64,000 bases of DNA from an uncultured Aquimarina sp. (lineage in GTDB: Bacteria > Bacteroidota > Bacteroidia > Flavobacteriales > Flavobacteriaceae), in contig CANLRN010000013.1 of assembly GCA_947493495.1 (NCBI GenBank), forward strand, positions 23,026-87,025. Reading direction: 5' to 3'. The notes under the pieces are model-generated. The model searched no databases and was not told the DNA's origin. It saw only the letters and a program-made list of their open reading frames with translations. Positions 29,139 to 39,230 of this stretch are shown one piece after another (the stretch's first letter is position 1; each line of letters opens with the position of its first letter). The position numbers and the translations under genes were made by a program.

Positions 29139-29146
29139 TATCTTTG
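29139..29146 (+). promoter_or_regulatory. Putative -7 element of the HMG-CoA reductase gene
   Basis: TATCTTTG matches TAnnTTTG, 23 bases before the start codon, the same distance as in the better promoters of this window. The -33 position has ATG (29117-29119, spacer 19) instead of TTG. The rest of 28911-29138 shows nothing else. Confidence 0.5.
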
Positions 29147-29169
29147 GCTAGATATATTAAATAAATAAG

Positions 29170-30498
29170 ATGACTCCAGTTGTATCAGGGTTTTCAAAGC
29201 TTTCTAAAGATCAAAAAATAAATTGGTTAGTTACCCATCATTTTAACAACGATCACAATACGATAGATATCCTTAAAACCTATTGGAATTCTGATGAAAA
29301 GCTCCAAAAATTACACGATGAATTCGCAGAGAATACAATTTCTAACTACTATCTTCCTTTTTCTGTAGCTCCTAATTTTTTGATCAATGGGCAGCGATAT
29401 ACTATACCAATGGCTATAGAAGAAAGCTCTGTAGTGGCAGCCGCAAGTAAAGCTGCTAAATTCTGGCAAAACAGAGGTGGGTTTACAGCAGAAGTTCCAT
29501 CCACTACAAAAGTGGGACAAGTACATTTTACATATTCTGGAGATCGCACAAGATTAAAAGCATTTTTTAATCGCATTAAATCTGATCTAATTTCTTCAGC
29601 CTCTCATATCACTAAGAACATGGAAAAACGTGGCGGAGGTATCCTAGATGTAGTACTACGTGACAAGTCTTCAGAAATTGAGAATTACTACCAATTGCAT
29701 TGCACTTTTGATACTGTAGATGCAATGGGAGCTAATTTTATAAACTCTTGTTTAGAACAATTTGCAGATTTTTTGACCAAGGCTTCAATGACTTGTAAAG
29801 ACGTTCTCAATACAGGAGAGCACATAGAAATAATTATGAGTATTCTTTCTAATTATGTTCCAGAATGTCTTGTAAAAGCTTCTGTTTCATGCCTCGTAAA
29901 AGAGTTGCCTAGCACAGAGGAATTGACTTCTCTACAATATGCGCAAAAATTTGTGAGAGCTGTACAAATTGCAAAAATAGAACCTTATAGAGCTGTCACC
30001 CATAATAAAGGTATTATGAATGGTATCGATGCTGTAGTCTTAGCTACTGGAAATGATTTTAGAGCCATTGAGGCTGGCGCTCATGCTTATGCCTCTAAAG
30101 ACGGAAACTACACAAGCCTTACTAATGCTATCATCGATAATGATATTTTTCATTTTTCTATACAAATCCCCTTAGCACTTGGTACCGTTGGGGGATTGAC
30201 ATCTCTACATCCTTTAGTAAAACTATCCTTACATCTGCTTGGAAACCCGAATGCAAAAAAATTGATGGAGATTACAGCTGTAGCTGGCTTAGCTCAAAAT
30301 TTTGCCGCAATCAATTCTTTGATCACTACCGGGATACAACAAGGACATATGAAAATGCATTTGATGAATATATTAAATCAGTTTCGCGCTACCGAACAAG
30401 AAAAAAAACAAGTAGTAGAATATTTTAAAACCAATACAGTAACTCATAATGAAGTGGTAACACAAATTAAAAAATTAAGAAGTCAAATCGCAAAGTAG
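29170..30498 (+). CDS. Hydroxymethylglutaryl-CoA reductase, class II type
   Basis: This soluble 442-residue enzyme interconverts HMG-CoA and mevalonate. Class II features are the lack of an N-terminal membrane domain, AAASKAAKFWQNRGGFTAEV near residue 90, DVVLRDKSSE and DTVDAMGANFINSCLEQ in the substrate domain, the dinucleotide-binding stretch, NKGIMNGIDAVVLATGNDFR with the catalytic Lys and Asn, and PLALGTVGGLTSLHP, a conserved family block. With the GYDIA kinase found 6.5 kb downstream it probably serves the mevalonate route to isoprenoids. Class II enzymes are often labelled degradative; direction cannot be read from sequence. A hairpin overlaps the stop codon. Confidence 0.95.
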   Translation: MTPVVSGFSKLSKDQKINWLVTHHFNNDHNTIDILKTYWNSDEKLQKLHDEFAENTISNYYLPFSVAPNFLINGQRYTIPMAIEESSVVAAASKAAKFWQNRGGFTAEVPSTTKVGQVHFTYSGDRTRLKAFFNRIKSDLISSASHITKNMEKRGGGILDVVLRDKSSEIENYYQLHCTFDTVDAMGANFINSCLEQFADFLTKASMTCKDVLNTGEHIEIIMSILSNYVPECLVKASVSCLVKELPSTEELTSLQYAQKFVRAVQIAKIEPYRAVTHNKGIMNGIDAVVLATGNDFRAIEAGAHAYASKDGNYTSLTNAIIDNDIFHFSIQIPLALGTVGGLTSLHPLVKLSLHLLGNPNAKKLMEITAVAGLAQNFAAINSLITTGIQQGHMKMHLMNILNQFRATEQEKKQVVEYFKTNTVTHNEVVTQIKKLRSQIAK

Positions 30499-30513
30499 AA
30501 AGATTATTTCTAC
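30495..30513 (+). terminator. Weak hairpin at the end of the HMG-CoA reductase gene
   Basis: GTAGAAA (30495-30501) and TTTCTAC (30507-30513) form a 7-bp stem with a 5-base loop, overlapping the stop codon. Only a short T-rich stretch follows. It may end the transcript before the large secreted glycosidase gene. Confidence 0.3.
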
Positions 30514-30767
30514 TGTTATTTCTATGAGGTTAATAATAAAACTTGTTCTGAACAATACTTTTGACTTGTTTAGCCTGAATTATTTAAAGGAATTTTCAAT
30601 TTAAAAAATAAAGACTTGAATTTTCATAAAAATCAGATCTCTTTTTTTTATCATAAAAAAGATGAATTACTGTTTTTTATACTATGCCATATATATAATT
30701 AATATCTAAATTTTACGTTTATTGCTTAACCAAATCGTCTAAATGCCAACACAAACCAATCACCACA

Positions 30768-33700
30768 ATGAAGCTCCTTTACCTGTCATTATTATTCATT
30801 TTCTCTCCAATATTTATACACTCCCAAGTAGCAATAGATATCAATTCTGGAAACCCTGCGATTCCTTTCCCGCAATTTTTAGCTTATGAATATGATGGAG
30901 ACCATGTATTAGAAAACTTAGCCAATCAGAATGCTGATGGATTGGTTCATGCCGAGATGGAGAAGAGAATACGAGAAGCCTGGCAGATTATGGCTAATCG
31001 ATTTCAATATACAGGAGAATCACATGCGGGAGTAAGATATATCTACAGTAATATCGGTTGCCCCTATGATTGCAGTGAAGGTGCTGGATATGCTATGATA
31101 GCCGCAGCTTATATGGCTGACAAAACAACTTTTGACGGGATTTGGTTTAGAGAACATGATGTACGATTGGTTAAACACCCCAGATATATAGACGGAAATA
31201 TACCTAGGCCGATGTATCTATATGGCGAAAATGCATTAGCAGAACCTGATAATGGAGCTCTACCAGGAACAGGAGCAGTAACAATAGGTGAAAATGGAGG
31301 AGATTCTGCTACAGATGGGGATGTTGATATCGCATTAGGATTATTAATGGCATGGAAACAATGGGGTGATGATTCTGGTTATCTGGATTCTAGCGGAAAT
31401 ATGATCAGTTATAAACAAGAAGCTCTTAATGTCATCAGAGGACTGGTAGAATTTCAAAATCAGGGATTTGGTGATTGTAGAAGTGTATCAGGCGTTGTTG
31501 GTCTCGATGGGTATTTCAAAAACGGAAATACCTGGACAGAAGTCACAAATTGGGCAAGTGGTATGGATCCCTGTCCAGAATTTGCTGGACCTCAGCAATT
31601 ACACGTAGATTATGTAGCTCCAGCATATTGTAAAGCGTTCGCTGATTTTCTGGAAACCGAAGGAGATGCTACCGATATCGCCTGGAATATACCACAATTA
31701 CGCAGAGCTGAAGCGTCTTCGGATTGGTTTATGGGAGAATTATACAATCAAGGGCAGAATACAATACCTGTGGCAGGTTGGGTAGGACTGGATAGTGCTA
31801 ATAATGCAACTTTTACAAATTTCAATGAAGGAGAAGATTTTAGATATGCATGGAGAACCATATTAAATCACACTTGGCATGGAGATCCTGAGAATTCTTG
31901 GAATCCAACAACACATCAGGTAATTCCTGGAGGAAACTCTTTTAATAAAGATATGGGTGAACGCTTCAGTAAATTTCTTGCAGATCCTACCATCTCTGGG
32001 AACGCATGTGTAAAACCAGGTAGTATTGCACTCACTTTTCAAGGACCTTCTCAAGTGGTACAACAATACAATCCTATTACAGCTCAGCCTCTAGGAGCAT
32101 TCCCTATCAACTGGTTAGTAGGTACAGGAACTCCATCAGCAGTTTCTGCGCAAGATTTTGACTTAATGGGAAAACTCTATCGTCAATGTGCTATAGAGTG
32201 GGATCAAGCAACGGGACAAAATCTGGATTCTAATCCAAGATATTTTCACGGTTTTTTTAGATTATTAGGAATGCTGGTAAGTACTGGTAATTTTCAGTCT
32301 CCTATGAGTATCAGCCCTGAAGCAAATATAAAAGTGTATACATCTGTTGATAAAACAGCTGCTTTTACAGGTGATGAAGTGACCTTTACGATCTCCTATA
32401 GAAATTATGGATCGGTAGCGGCTCAAAACGTACTGATAACCGATGTGATTCCGACAGAATTAGAATTTGTATCTGCTACGGATGGAGGTACTAATGCAGG
32501 TGGATCCGTAATCTGGGATATAGGAACTGTAGCTGGCTTTACATCTACTGGAGGCATCACTCCAACTACAGGAGAAGTAAAAGTAACCTGCAAAGTAAAG
32601 CCAGGTATCTCTGGCCGTGTATGTAACCCTGTAACGATCACTACTACCAATGGAAAAGGGTGGACTTCTAATGATTTTCCGAATGAAATCTCTGCTGTGA
32701 TGCAGCGTAATTGTGTAGATATTATTGAAAAAGCCTTAGAAATCGAAAAAACAGTTGATTTCGACACCGTAAATCCTGGTAACATTGTTACCTATTCTAT
32801 TGATTTTAAAAACTCATCGAAAGGGGGGTATATCAATGGTGGCCGTTCTGGTGTTAATCTTGCCTATGCGCGTTCTGGTAATGCAACTGGAACTACTCAA
32901 GGAATCAAAGTAAGATTATACCATGGAGCTGCAGAACCTTATATTAATTACGAAAATTATCGTATTTCATTGTTTCTTAATGACAACACCTATGCCTGTC
33001 TTTCTGACGATCCAAGGTGTGGTATTGGCTGGGGATTAAGAAATAATATTTATGAAGGTGGAGCTGCAGGTGGTGTTCAGGTTTCTCATGAAAGTATTGT
33101 TCCTGGATCAGATGCCAATGGTGCCTGGAACCAAAGAGTTATTTTACAGTTTTCGGATCAACTCTGTGGACCAACTCCTCATCTATTACGTTACTTTGGT
33201 TTACCAAGAATTCACGAAGGAGGAAATCAGCCACTAAGAGCTGTTTGGGAATTATTTACTAGTAATTTTGGAAATGCAGATTGGTCTGATGATTGGTCTT
33301 GGGATGCTAATGCAACTGATGCTGATGATGGTTTATTTTATCCTATTACAGATGATTGGACGGACCCTGACAATCCTATACGAGTAGACAGATATCATAA
33401 TGAAGCTTGTGAAACACCTACTAAAACAGTACCTAATGTTCTGGTTGAAGAATGGGATGGCTATGTATGGCGAAGAGTATTTGGCTCAGGGCCTGTACCA
33501 GGACGAGATGTAGAAAATGTAGTACTCACGGATATTCTACCCCTTGGGTTTACCTTTGTTGATTTTGTAGGCGATAATCCACTTGGTATTATTCCTACAA
33601 CCTCTACTCTTGCTGATGGAAGAACAGAAATTAGATGGGAAGTACCTAGATTGCAAATTAGTCAAGGTGGCATCATTAGTTATCGGGCACGTGCAGGTTT

Positions 33701-36700
33701 TAGTAGTGGCACCTGTGAGAGAACTGATGAAATCCAGACCAATTCAGCTTCTATAGAAGCCTTAAACGAATCTCCTATTATCAGCTCAGTAGATGTTACT
33801 GTTAGCTGTGACCCTGTAATTTTACCACCTCCTCCTTCTTCAATGACAAAAACTGCTACTCCAGCTTCTGGAGACGTAGGAGACCAAGTGGTCTATACTT
33901 TATCTTATGAAAACACAGATGGCTCTCCTGTAGAGTTAGGACTCACTAATGCCAGTGACTGGACTGCACAAATCGGCACACCGATGACTGTTGCAGGAGG
34001 AACTTTAACCTCAGTTTCTAATAATTTGGGGGTGTCCACTTATAATTTTTCGCACGGTACAAACGGAACATTAGAAGCAACCATAGATTTTACACCAAGT
34101 GCAGCATTTGGATTTGCATTACGCCATACTGGAGGAAATATTGACAATGGATTATATATTGTTTTTAAACCTAATCCAGGAGGTGGATCTGTTGATACAA
34201 GGGTATTTGATGGAACTACGCAGATAGATCAGACTACCTTAAGTTTTCCAGGAAACCCTATGGATATTAAACTACTATTAAATGGTGACCAGCTAAACGT
34301 TTGGTTAGATAATACCACAAACCCAACACCTACGTGGTCTGTTACTGGATTGCCTGTACGTGCAGGGAATTATGGTTATATTAATGCCTTTCCTGATGGC
34401 AATGATGCTTTTGGAACCCATACAGTATCCCGATTTAAAACTAGTATGGATTCTGCATTTAACTTACAAATTACGGATCCAATACCTTCAGAAGTTTCTT
34501 TTGTTTCGGCTTCTGATGCCGGTGTTGATACTGCTAGAATTGTTACCTATCCGCTAATACCCGGACCTGTTTTAGCAGGAGAAATCATAACGTACTCCTG
34601 GACTGCAACAATTGATAATTGCCCAACAAGTACTTCTAAAATCGTGAATATAGGATACACCAATATTCTAGGGATTGCTACCAATAGTATTGCTGCACAA
34701 GCACTGGTTGATTGTTCTGGAATAGATATTTGTGATACAGTAACCGTTCCAGATCCCATAGTGACTAATGCTTCCTTCTGTTTAAATGACAGCCCTACAG
34801 ATCTAGATACCTTTATTACCGCCACAGAAACTATCATATGGTATGCGGATAACACCTCGGTTATACCTATTACAAAACCTATTATCGATACTACCATAGC
34901 ATCTAATACTATATATTACATAACTCAGCAAGATAGCAATGGTTGCGAAAGTAATTGTATTCCTATCACGGTAGAAGTTGTTGATTCAAATACAGCAATA
35001 AATAATGCTATTACGATATTAAGTAGCGAATCTGTACAATATGATATTCCTCTCGGATTTGGACTAACTGTAGGAGATTTTACATGGGCTGCTCTTGCCA
35101 ACAATACTGTAGATGGAGAAACGACTACAGATACTACAAGCTCTAGTATTACAGATGTATTAATAAATACTACAAATACACCACAGGTAGTTACTTACAT
35201 AATAACTCCAATCACTACAAGCAGCTGTAGTAGCCGTTTTGAACTATCAGTTACGGTAAACCCTCTTCCTTCTGTGCAAATTGACGCTACTTCTGTAGTA
35301 GAGGGAGATGGTATAGAAGTAACCCTTACCTTAAGTGAACCTTTTATCACTAACCTCCAGTTTATTATTGATTTTACAGGAATTAGTGCTGATGAAAGTG
35401 ACCTAAGCCTTGCCTCCCAAAACATCATAATACTAGCAGGAGATACAACAGTTAGCTTTTTTAGAAATACAACCGAAGATGCTATCATAGAAAATAGTGA
35501 AACTGTCGAGATCTCAATTGCTGGCGTAGTATCAGGTACTATAGGGGACATTACAGATACTGCTATTGCTACCATTTTTGATGATGATGGATTACCTGGT
35601 GTTATAATTCAGGATGCTACTGTAGAAGAAGGAGGTAGTATAGAAATGCTTATTTCATTAACCTCTCCTGCTATAGATGATATCACATTAACTATGGCAT
35701 ATACTAATCTAGAAACAGATACTAATGATTATGATACAGCTGTTCAGCTTATTACTTTTGCTACAGGAAATATCAATGCAACACTTTCTATCCAAACAAC
35801 AGATGATCTACTAATAGAAAATGATGAAACATTCCGTATAGGAATTGCGTCAGTTGATACTGGAACTGTTGGTACGACTACCGATGAAGGAATTGCAACC
35901 ATCATTGATAATGATACTGGTCCAATCCCAAGTATTACTATTGATGATGCATCTATTACTGAAGGAGAAATATTACAAATACCAATATCCCTTAGTAGTC
36001 CAGCAATTGATGATATTAATATATCTATAGGGTATGTAAATGTAGAAGCGGATAATTCTGACTATGATACCACAAATCAAACTATCAGTATACCTATAGG
36101 AACTACAGACACAGTACTTTCTATACAAACAACAGATGATCTTTTAATAGAAAATCCTGAAACCTTTAGAGTACGTATTATATCCGTAAATAACGGAACT
36201 ATTGATGATAGTACAGATGAAGGAATTGCAACCATCATTGATAATGATTCTATAGAAATTTTTATCTCAGATGAGAGTACTGAAGAAGGTACTGATTTAG
36301 ATTTTTCTATTACATTATCAAGACCATCACCAGAAGATATTATCTTATCTCTTACTTATATTAATGAAACTACCATGGCGCTAGACTATGAAGTCATTCT
36401 TACTGAAATCACAATTCCTGCAGGAGATCTGACTGCTTTTGTTCCAATTAGCACACGTGATGATGAACAGGAAGAACCCGATGAAACTTTTAGACTAGAA
36501 ATAGATCAAATTTTATCAGGTGTAGTAGCTGATTTTTCAGATGTAGGTATTGGCACTATTATCGATAATGATTCGGCAGAAAATGCACCTCCACTATTCC
36601 CGCTTTATTTTACTCCTAATGGAGATAGTTTTCATGACAATTGGCATGCAAATGCAGATTCAAGAGATCAAATAGTACTTGTCTGGATATTTGATCGATT

Positions 36701-36848
36701 CGGAAAGTTATTAAAACAATTATCCCCTCAGGATAATGGCTGGAATGGAGAGTTTAATGGAAAACTATTACCTTCATCTGAGTATTGGTTTAAAGCAGAA
36801 TTACAAGACGGAACCTATCATCAGGGACATTTTAGTTTAATCCGATAA
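30768..36848 (+). CDS. Giant T9SS-secreted glycoside hydrolase family 8 protein with DUF11 and Calx-beta repeats
   Basis: The 2026-residue product starts with a signal peptide (1-19). Residues 25-510 are a GH8 domain: Glu104 in CSEGAGYAMIAA is the expected general acid, and ATDGDVDIALGLLMAWKQW (181-199, Asp183) is the family signature. GH8 enzymes cut beta-1,4 or mixed beta-1,3-1,4 glucans, chitosan, xylan or cellulose-like polymers; the substrate is not determinable here. DUF11-like modules follow at about 520-650, 655-1010 (long insertion) and 1025-1310, the last with a LamG-like insert. An Ig-like stretch comes next, then four Calx-beta repeats from about 1500 to 1935. The C-terminus (about 1941-2026, YFTPNGDSFHD...WIFDRFGKLL) is a CHU_C gliding-type T9SS sorting domain. 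It lies between two mevalonate-pathway genes, to which it seems unrelated. The longest ORF here, it has no close partner gene. Confidence 0.9.
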   Translation: MKLLYLSLLFIFSPIFIHSQVAIDINSGNPAIPFPQFLAYEYDGDHVLENLANQNADGLVHAEMEKRIREAWQIMANRFQYTGESHAGVRYIYSNIGCPYDCSEGAGYAMIAAAYMADKTTFDGIWFREHDVRLVKHPRYIDGNIPRPMYLYGENALAEPDNGALPGTGAVTIGENGGDSATDGDVDIALGLLMAWKQWGDDSGYLDSSGNMISYKQEALNVIRGLVEFQNQGFGDCRSVSGVVGLDGYFKNGNTWTEVTNWASGMDPCPEFAGPQQLHVDYVAPAYCKAFADFLETEGDATDIAWNIPQLRRAEASSDWFMGELYNQGQNTIPVAGWVGLDSANNATFTNFNEGEDFRYAWRTILNHTWHGDPENSWNPTTHQVIPGGNSFNKDMGERFSKFLADPTISGNACVKPGSIALTFQGPSQVVQQYNPITAQPLGAFPINWLVGTGTPSAVSAQDFDLMGKLYRQCAIEWDQATGQNLDSNPRYFHGFFRLLGMLVSTGNFQSPMSISPEANIKVYTSVDKTAAFTGDEVTFTISYRNYGSVAAQNVLITDVIPTELEFVSATDGGTNAGGSVIWDIGTVAGFTSTGGITPTTGEVKVTCKVKPGISGRVCNPVTITTTNGKGWTSNDFPNEISAVMQRNCVDIIEKALEIEKTVDFDTVNPGNIVTYSIDFKNSSKGGYINGGRSGVNLAYARSGNATGTTQGIKVRLYHGAAEPYINYENYRISLFLNDNTYACLSDDPRCGIGWGLRNNIYEGGAAGGVQVSHESIVPGSDANGAWNQRVILQFSDQLCGPTPHLLRYFGLPRIHEGGNQPLRAVWELFTSNFGNADWSDDWSWDANATDADDGLFYPITDDWTDPDNPIRVDRYHNEACETPTKTVPNVLVEEWDGYVWRRVFGSGPVPGRDVENVVLTDILPLGFTFVDFVGDNPLGIIPTTSTLADGRTEIRWEVPRLQISQGGIISYRARAGFSSGTCERTDEIQTNSASIEALNESPIISSVDVTVSCDPVILPPPPSSMTKTATPASGDVGDQVVYTLSYENTDGSPVELGLTNASDWTAQIGTPMTVAGGTLTSVSNNLGVSTYNFSHGTNGTLEATIDFTPSAAFGFALRHTGGNIDNGLYIVFKPNPGGGSVDTRVFDGTTQIDQTTLSFPGNPMDIKLLLNGDQLNVWLDNTTNPTPTWSVTGLPVRAGNYGYINAFPDGNDAFGTHTVSRFKTSMDSAFNLQITDPIPSEVSFVSASDAGVDTARIVTYPLIPGPVLAGEIITYSWTATIDNCPTSTSKIVNIGYTNILGIATNSIAAQALVDCSGIDICDTVTVPDPIVTNASFCLNDSPTDLDTFITATETIIWYADNTSVIPITKPIIDTTIASNTIYYITQQDSNGCESNCIPITVEVVDSNTAINNAITILSSESVQYDIPLGFGLTVGDFTWAALANNTVDGETTTDTTSSSITDVLINTTNTPQVVTYIITPITTSSCSSRFELSVTVNPLPSVQIDATSVVEGDGIEVTLTLSEPFITNLQFIIDFTGISADESDLSLASQNIIILAGDTTVSFFRNTTEDAIIENSETVEISIAGVVSGTIGDITDTAIATIFDDDGLPGVIIQDATVEEGGSIEMLISLTSPAIDDITLTMAYTNLETDTNDYDTAVQLITFATGNINATLSIQTTDDLLIENDETFRIGIASVDTGTVGTTTDEGIATIIDNDTGPIPSITIDDASITEGEILQIPISLSSPAIDDINISIGYVNVEADNSDYDTTNQTISIPIGTTDTVLSIQTTDDLLIENPETFRVRIISVNNGTIDDSTDEGIATIIDNDSIEIFISDESTEEGTDLDFSITLSRPSPEDIILSLTYINETTMALDYEVILTEITIPAGDLTAFVPISTRDDEQEEPDETFRLEIDQILSGVVADFSDVGIGTIIDNDSAENAPPLFPLYFTPNGDSFHDNWHANADSRDQIVLVWIFDRFGKLLKQLSPQDNGWNGEFNGKLLPSSEYWFKAELQDGTYHQGHFSLIR
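35598..36263 (+). repeat. Two recent Calx-beta repeat units of 333 bp
   Basis: Within the GH8 protein gene the second and third Calx-beta units are still alike at DNA level. An identical 33-base block occurs at 35883-35915 and 36216-36248, and a shorter identical block at about 35794-35809 and 36127-36142, all with a 333-base (111-codon) offset. The first and fourth units are more diverged. This indicates recent duplication or gene conversion. Confidence 0.8.
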
Positions 36849-36988
36849 TTTAAAAAAAATTGGTACATCTATTTGAACCTTATCATTTATCCCAGTATAT
36901 AGCATTCTGACCTATATTTACTCCATAAAAAAGATATAAGTTATGTGCTTTAAAAAAAATCTGACCCTTAGAATTATTGTAAAATAAT

Positions 36989-36996
36989 TACATTTG
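36989..36996 (+). promoter_or_regulatory. Putative -7 element of the GYDIA kinase gene
   Basis: TACATTTG is an exact TAnnTTTG match ending 27 bases before the start codon. No TTG lies at the optimal spacing (the nearest options are CTG at 25 bases or TTG at 9), so only the -7 part is supported. Confidence 0.42.
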
Positions 36997-37023
36997 TCTT
37001 TCATTATATGTCAGGGGTAACCT

Positions 37024-37956
37024 ATGGATAAAACATCTTTTTATAGCCACGGTAAATTGCTCATTACTTCAGAATATCTTGTTCTGGACGGCGTAAAAGC
37101 ATTGGCTATTCCAACTAAAAAAGGACAGTGGTTACACCTAGAAGAAAATAACACACATACTATCACCTGGCAAAGTTTGGATATGGGTGGGAATTGTTGG
37201 TTTGAGACGATTATTAAACTTCCTATAGCCATTTCTGAAATAGCTCATATTGATGATGAAGAAGGGCTGCGTATTTCTAAAACTCTTTTAGAACTATTAA
37301 CTACTGCTCAAGAGCTAAATCCCAACTTTCTTTCTGATGAGAGAGGATATACTGTAACTACTCGTTTAGAATTTGATAGCAACTGGGGGTTAGGGTCTTC
37401 TTCTACTCTTATTAATAATATTGCGCAGTGGGCAGATGTAGATGCTTTTGAGTTACTAAACAAAAGTTTTGGAGGGAGCGGTTATGATATTGCTAGTGCC
37501 CAACACAAAACACCTATATATTACATTCGTACAGATGGAAAACCGATAGTAGAAGAAATAAATTTTGACCCTGTTTTTAAAGATCAGTTATTCTTTGTAC
37601 ATCTAAATCAAAAGCAGGATAGCAAAAAATCTATAAAACATTATCAATCTTTACCGTTAAAAGATTTTGATACTGCTTCAGAAATAGTACAAAAAATAAC
37701 TAATGCTATAATAAATTGCACCTCATTAACAGCATTCTGTGAGCTTATTGATCAACATGAAGAAGTGATTTCTAAAATCATTAAAACACCTACTGTAAAA
37801 TCTACTTTGTTTCCTGATTATTCTGGTAGTATAAAAAGCTTAGGAGGTTGGGGTGGAGATTTTGTATTAGTCACTGGAACTTCTATAGAAATAGATTATT
37901 TTAAAACTAAAGGATATACTACTATCATACCCTATAATGACATGGTACTATACTAA
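37024..37956 (+). CDS. GYDIA-family GHMP kinase
   Basis: This 310-residue protein belongs to the GHMP (galactokinase/homoserine/mevalonate/phosphomevalonate) kinase superfamily. The N-terminus SHGKLLITSEYLVLDGVKAL is motif 1, NWGLGSSSTLINNIAQW near residue 122 is the ATP-binding Gly/Ser loop (motif 2), and GGSGYDIASAQH near residue 150 is the motif that names the GYDIA family of Bacteroidota. The C-terminal LGGWGGDFVLVTG is motif 3. The exact substrate is not settled from sequence; a mevalonate or phosphomevalonate kinase role is the best guess because HMG-CoA reductase lies upstream. The lpxD-like gene converges 27 bases downstream. Confidence 0.9.
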   Translation: MDKTSFYSHGKLLITSEYLVLDGVKALAIPTKKGQWLHLEENNTHTITWQSLDMGGNCWFETIIKLPIAISEIAHIDDEEGLRISKTLLELLTTAQELNPNFLSDERGYTVTTRLEFDSNWGLGSSSTLINNIAQWADVDAFELLNKSFGGSGYDIASAQHKTPIYYIRTDGKPIVEEINFDPVFKDQLFFVHLNQKQDSKKSIKHYQSLPLKDFDTASEIVQKITNAIINCTSLTAFCELIDQHEEVISKIIKTPTVKSTLFPDYSGSIKSLGGWGGDFVLVTGTSIEIDYFKTKGYTTIIPYNDMVLY

Positions 37957-37983
37957 TTTAAATCAAAAAAATACACTGATATA

Positions 37984-38973
37984 TTACTTAGAAAGCTTAC
38001 GTAAAGTAACCCATTGCTTAAGCATTTCTCTAGAATCACACGCTGGATAACCTAAAACGGTTTTCCCTGCCGGAACATCATTCATAACACCAGAACCTGC
38101 GGCCACAGTAGCTCCAGAATGAATCGTAACATGGTCTTTTATAGAAGCACTCCCTCCAATAACAACCCCATCACCTAGTGTAACAGAACCTGCTAAGCCA
38201 CTACTCCCCGCCATAATACAAAAACGCCCTAATACACAATTGTGTCCGATTTGCACTAAATTATCAATCTTACAACCATCACCTAATACCGTGGAATTAA
38301 ACTTCGCACGATCTATACAAGAATTAGCACCGATTTCAACTCCATTACCAATGACAACATTTCCGATGTGTGGGATTTTTACAAGTCCATGACCATCTTC
38401 ACTGGGTAGATATCCAAAACCATCTGCACCTATACTGACATTATTATGAAAAATACAATCACTCCCTATTTCAGAACGCTCTCGAATTACCGTACCAGAC
38501 CAAATAACGGTACTATCACCTATCACTGAATCATCAAAAACAGTTACATTAGGATAAAGCACAACTCCATCTCCCAAAACAGCGTTTTTTCCTATATAAC
38601 AACCTGCCCCAATCTTACTTCCAACTCCCACAATAACAGATTTATGGATCACTGCTGTTGGATGAATATCAACTTCAAAAACTGGATCTTCAGGGTGAAA
38701 TATTTCTAATAGTTTGGACATTGCAAAATCTGCATTCTTTACCATAATAAATGCCCGATCAGGACCGGGTTGAATATCTATGGTTTCATTCACAATGGCA
38801 ACACAAGCATTAGACGTGTCCCATAAACTTGCAAATTTTTTGCTTCGAACAAAGGTAATCTGATCTCTTTTCGCGTTCTTCAGTTCATTTAATCCAGTTA
38901 CTCTTTGGTTGGTATTTCCTCTTAATTTGCCCTGTAGAATAGTATTGATTTCTTCTATTGTAAATGATATCAT
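37984..38973 (-). CDS. lpxD: LpxD-type UDP-3-O-acylglucosamine N-acyltransferase
   Basis: The 329 residues fit LpxD, which adds the second 3-hydroxyacyl chain in lipid A synthesis. An N-terminal uridine-binding domain (about 1-100) precedes a left-handed parallel beta helix (about 105-300) of hexapeptide repeats such as [21 protein letters not shown], written here only in part because they continue. GADGFGYLP and QIGHNCVLG carry the expected Phe/Gly and catalytic His. The C-terminal helix is short. Flavobacteria often have two LpxD-like genes, one in the lpxDCA cluster and one apart. This one stands alone, so it may be the second and could act on another nucleotide sugar. Confidence 0.8.
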   Translation of the reverse strand: MISFTIEEINTILQGKLRGNTNQRVTGLNELKNAKRDQITFVRSKKFASLWDTSNACVAIVNETIDIQPGPDRAFIMVKNADFAMSKLLEIFHPEDPVFEVDIHPTAVIHKSVIVGVGSKIGAGCYIGKNAVLGDGVVLYPNVTVFDDSVIGDSTVIWSGTVIRERSEIGSDCIFHNNVSIGADGFGYLPSEDGHGLVKIPHIGNVVIGNGVEIGANSCIDRAKFNSTVLGDGCKIDNLVQIGHNCVLGRFCIMAGSSGLAGSVTLGDGVVIGGSASIKDHVTIHSGATVAAGSGVMNDVPAGKTVLGYPACDSREMLKQWVTLRKLSK

Positions 38974-39175
38974 TATTTTTTATTAATTGGTTATTAGATT
39001 CTATGATCTATCATTTTTGAAAATTCACAAAGTTGTTATAAACAATAATGTTATAAAAAGTAATGAAGTATTAAAAACAATACAAAAAGTCAATTTAGTT
39101 AATTTTTTAACAAATCAAGTTTTAAAATCTAAAAAACTTTGATCTATACCATTTTTGCTTTAAAATTACTCAAAT

Positions 39176-39206
39176 AAAAACCTCAATTCCTTTAAATTGA
39201 GGTTTT
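39176..39206 (-). terminator. Intrinsic terminator of the sucA-odhB transcript
   Basis: AAAACCTCAATT (arm ending 39188) pairs with AATTGAGGTTTT (39195-39206) around a 6-base loop. On the minus strand the stem is followed by a T-rich run. It lies 24 bases after the odhB stop. The remaining 38974-39170 is AT-rich and shows no gene. Confidence 0.8.
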
Positions 39207-39230
39207 ACTATATATTATACAAAGCGTATA

